Assembly: GCA_963762635.1 (NCBI GenBank)
Contig: CAVXLQ010000023.1
Coordinates: 620,001-684,000, forward strand
Source of the DNA: Tenggerimyces sp963762635
Lineage (GTDB): Bacteria > Actinomycetota > Actinomycetes > Propionibacteriales > Actinopolymorphaceae
Direction of reading: 5' to 3'
DNA: 64,000 nucleotides
Position numbers and translations under genes: made by a program. Positions 62,795-64,000 of the stretch are shown in pieces. The first letter of the stretch is position 1. Each line of letters starts with the position of its first letter. The notes beneath the pieces were generated by a model. The model had not been told where the DNA came from. It did no database searches and saw nothing but the letters and a program-made list of their open reading frames with translations.

Positions 62795-63343
62795 TTACTC
62801 GGTGGGGATGTCGGGGAACGCGACGAATCTCATGGAGATGGAGCGCGCGCCTGGCTTGGGTGGGCGCTTGGCGTAGCGGTTGAGCAGGGCGAGGTAGTCG
62901 TCGAAGAACTGGGCGAGTTCCTCGAGCGTGACGGTGAGCTCGCCGCGGGAGTACGGCAGCGCGTCGCCCCATTCGCCGAGCTCGTCGCGGACCCGTTCGA
63001 ACCGCGCCATGCCCTCCAGATCCTCCTGGAACCACTGCCTGTTGAGGTCGTCGAAGACGGCGCGCATCTCCTCGTTCTGCTCGCTGTAGCGGGGGAAACG
63101 CAGCCCGCGCCCGGCGAACCGCCACCACCGCTCGCGCCCGGTGCTCTTCTCGGGGATCTCCTCGACGAACCCATGCTCGGCGAGGACGCGCAGGTTGTAG
63201 GAGGTGCCGCCGGTGGTGACGCCGAGCTCCTTCGCCAACGTGGTGGAAGTGGCCTCCCCCGTACGCCGCAGCGCGCGCAAGATCTGCTGGCGGAGCGGGT
63301 TGGCGAGAACCTTCAACGACGCGAGGTCAGCGAGCTCGTCCAT
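62795..63343 (-). CDS. ArsR-like winged-helix regulator (leaderless)
   Basis: 182 residues from ATG 63343. The HTH covers residues about 8-70 (LASLKVLANPLRQQILRALR, LAKELGVTTGGTSYNLRVLAEHG), followed by a helical carboxy-terminal domain (SEQNEEMRAVFDDL, LEGMARFERVRDEL). No metal motif. I chose ATG 63343 because a -35/-10 pair with 17-base spacing places the transcript start on its A, whereas the upstream starts lie inside the promoter. It likely controls itself and perhaps lnt. Confidence 0.88.
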   Translation of the reverse strand: MDELADLASLKVLANPLRQQILRALRRTGEATSTTLAKELGVTTGGTSYNLRVLAEHGFVEEIPEKSTGRERWWRFAGRGLRFPRYSEQNEEMRAVFDDLNRQWFQEDLEGMARFERVRDELGEWGDALPYSRGELTVTLEELAQFFDDYLALLNRYAKRPPKPGARSISMRFVAFPDIPTE

Positions 63344-63350
63344 GACTGCA

Positions 63351-63379
63351 CGATAAGTCATGCACGAGAACTCGTGCAA
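63351..63379 (-). promoter_or_regulatory. Promoter with overlapping operator of the ArsR-type gene
   Basis: On the minus strand TTGCAC (63379-63374) and TTATCG (63356-63351) are 17 bases apart, and the A of ATG 63343 is 8 bases after the -10, giving a leaderless transcript. The perfect palindrome TGCACGAG-AA-CTCGTGCA (63361-63378) fills the space between the boxes, the classical place for repression. Confidence 0.82.
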
Positions 63380-63482
63380 TCAGGGATCGCCCCGATTCCG
63401 CCCACCACCAGCCCCGCGGCGGCGAGCATGGAGGTACGAACGCACAGCGCGCGAGCTTCGGGAGCGCTCGAACGGAGGCACT

Positions 63483-63736
63483 GTGAGGATCGTCAAGGAC
63501 ATCTGGCGCGACCTGCGTCGCGGCGAGAACATCGACCTCTACCCGATCATCGTCATCAGCCTGACCGCGACCGTCCTCAGCCAACTCGGCGTGGGGAGTC
63601 GCGACTGGACACTCTCCCTGCTGCTGGCCCTGGTGGGCCAACGTTCGAGCTCGACGCCGAGAAGGATCAGCTCTGGTTCGCCTACTTCAGGCGGCAGTTC
63701 GAGACGGTGTGGGAAGCGGCGGACGTGGCTGGCTAG
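63483..63736 (+). pseudogene. Broken small membrane-anchored gene
   Basis: GTG 63483 opens VRIVKDIWRDLRRGENIDLY followed by a membrane helix PIIVISLTATVLSQLGVG and LTLSLLLALVG. Near 63640 the sensible sequence continues in another frame as PTFELDAEKDQLWFAYFRRQ to a stop at 63736. The membrane part ends abruptly before its second helix is complete, so this looks like an internal deletion that also shifts the frame. I do not recognise the family. Confidence 0.6.
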
Positions 63737-64000
63737 CGGTCGATGGCGGCGGGGTGGGAGCCGTTGGATTCGGAGCGGTTCATCAGGGCCTTGGCCTCTT
63801 CGATCGAACGGATCGTCCGCTCCGGCGGCCCGGCCTTCTTCACGTTCTGGATTCCGACGAACGCCAACAACCCGGCGAGCAGCAGGTACACGCCAGCCAC
63901 GATCAAGAACCCGAGCGCCGGGTGCAAGCCCAGAGCAGAGATCCCCAGCGCGGCAGCTACGGACAGCAGGATGACCGCGAGGTACACCAGGAAGCCGGCC
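63733..64000 (-). CDS. Phage-holin-superfamily (DUF1469-like) membrane protein, partial
   Basis: The open frame continues past the right edge; at least 88 residues are visible. Two hydrophobic helices (LAVILLSVAAALGISALG; ALGFLIVAGVYLLLAGLLAF) are followed by GPPERTIRSIEEAKALM, the closing text of the actinobacterial DUF1469/holin-superfamily proteins. Function is unknown; these are common chromosomal membrane proteins and do not imply a prophage. Its stop overlaps the broken gene by four bases. Confidence 0.85.
   Translation of the reverse strand, partial: AGFLVYLAVILLSVAAALGISALGLHPALGFLIVAGVYLLLAGLLAFVGIQNVKKAGPPERTIRSIEEAKALMNRSESNGSHPAAIDR

Noticed and set aside
63733..64000. Prophage remnant because of the holin-superfamily protein
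   Set aside because: This protein type is an ordinary chromosomal family in actinobacteria and no other phage gene is present.

Overview
The window is 64 kb of very GC-rich chromosomal DNA from an actinomycete. Evidence includes a WhiB protein, a GntA/DHA2-rich transporter set, MshD-like acetyltransferases (mycothiol chemistry), GTG starts, ATGA/GTGA stop-start overlaps and leaderless-looking promoters. The block at 44.9-61.1 kb repeats the gene order I know from Mycobacterium tuberculosis Rv3683 down to Rv3670: metallophosphoesterase, ponA2, whiB4, two ArsA-type ATPases, a DUF4177 protein, RidA, beta-lactamase-fold hydrolase, crp, nth, TlpA-like protein, Nudix, marP, ephE. I would guess a Propionibacteriales-type soil actinomycete (Kribbella/Actinopolymorpha-like), but the sequence alone does not fix the genus.

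Layout. 0-7.5 kb: end of a membrane-anchored exporter adaptor, CobW-type GTPase, GtrA protein, DUF402 protein, the aspartate-pathway pair lysC-asd, methyltransferase debris, and a TetR/flavin monooxygenase divergent pair. 7.5-13.2 kb: a sugar ABC importer (lipoprotein plus two permeases) facing a DHA2 drug exporter with its PadR repressor, separated by a striking repeat/palindrome. 13.3-15.5 kb: three tandem MshD-like two-domain GNAT genes, intact, 5'-frameshifted and wrecked. 15.5-18.8 kb: wreck of an integrative element (recombinase N-terminus, three small genes, an NsdA-like TPR regulator and a Nudix gene, the last two frameshifted). 19.2-28.8 kb: aminoglycoside-phosphotransferase-like kinase, a second DHA2 exporter with TetR, DUF418 membrane protein, an LLM flavin oxidoreductase with an in-frame stop, a fused glycyl-tRNA synthetase and a catalytic-core-less kinase relative. 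28.9-32.9 kb: CBM48 protein, ABC-2 exporter (ATPase frameshifted) and a NarL-type two-component system. 32.9-44.8 kb: small-molecule enzymes and several one-component regulators with visible palindromic operators, and a tRNA-Pro. 44.9-61.1 kb: the conserved core block. 61.1-64 kb: Lnt-like acyltransferase, a leaderless ArsR-type regulator, a broken small membrane gene and a holin-family protein running off the end.

Themes. Many regulators sit next to the gene they presumably control with a clear inverted repeat between or in front (TetR/FMO, PadR/MFS, TetR/MFS, TetR/SDR, ArsR/AHSA1/HIT, ArsR/S41 peptidase, Crp, ArsR/Lnt). Gene damage is unusually frequent: at least eleven genes carry a stop, single-base shifts or internal deletions, including the normally conserved ArsA pair. 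Several shifts fall in short homopolymer runs, so part of this may be sequencing indels rather than biology. I did not find a convincing new defence or biosynthetic system; the most unusual items are the decaying GNAT array, the integrative-element wreck, the broken ArsA pair inside the conserved core block, the kinase missing its catalytic core and the long palindromes at 10.9 and 46.4 kb.
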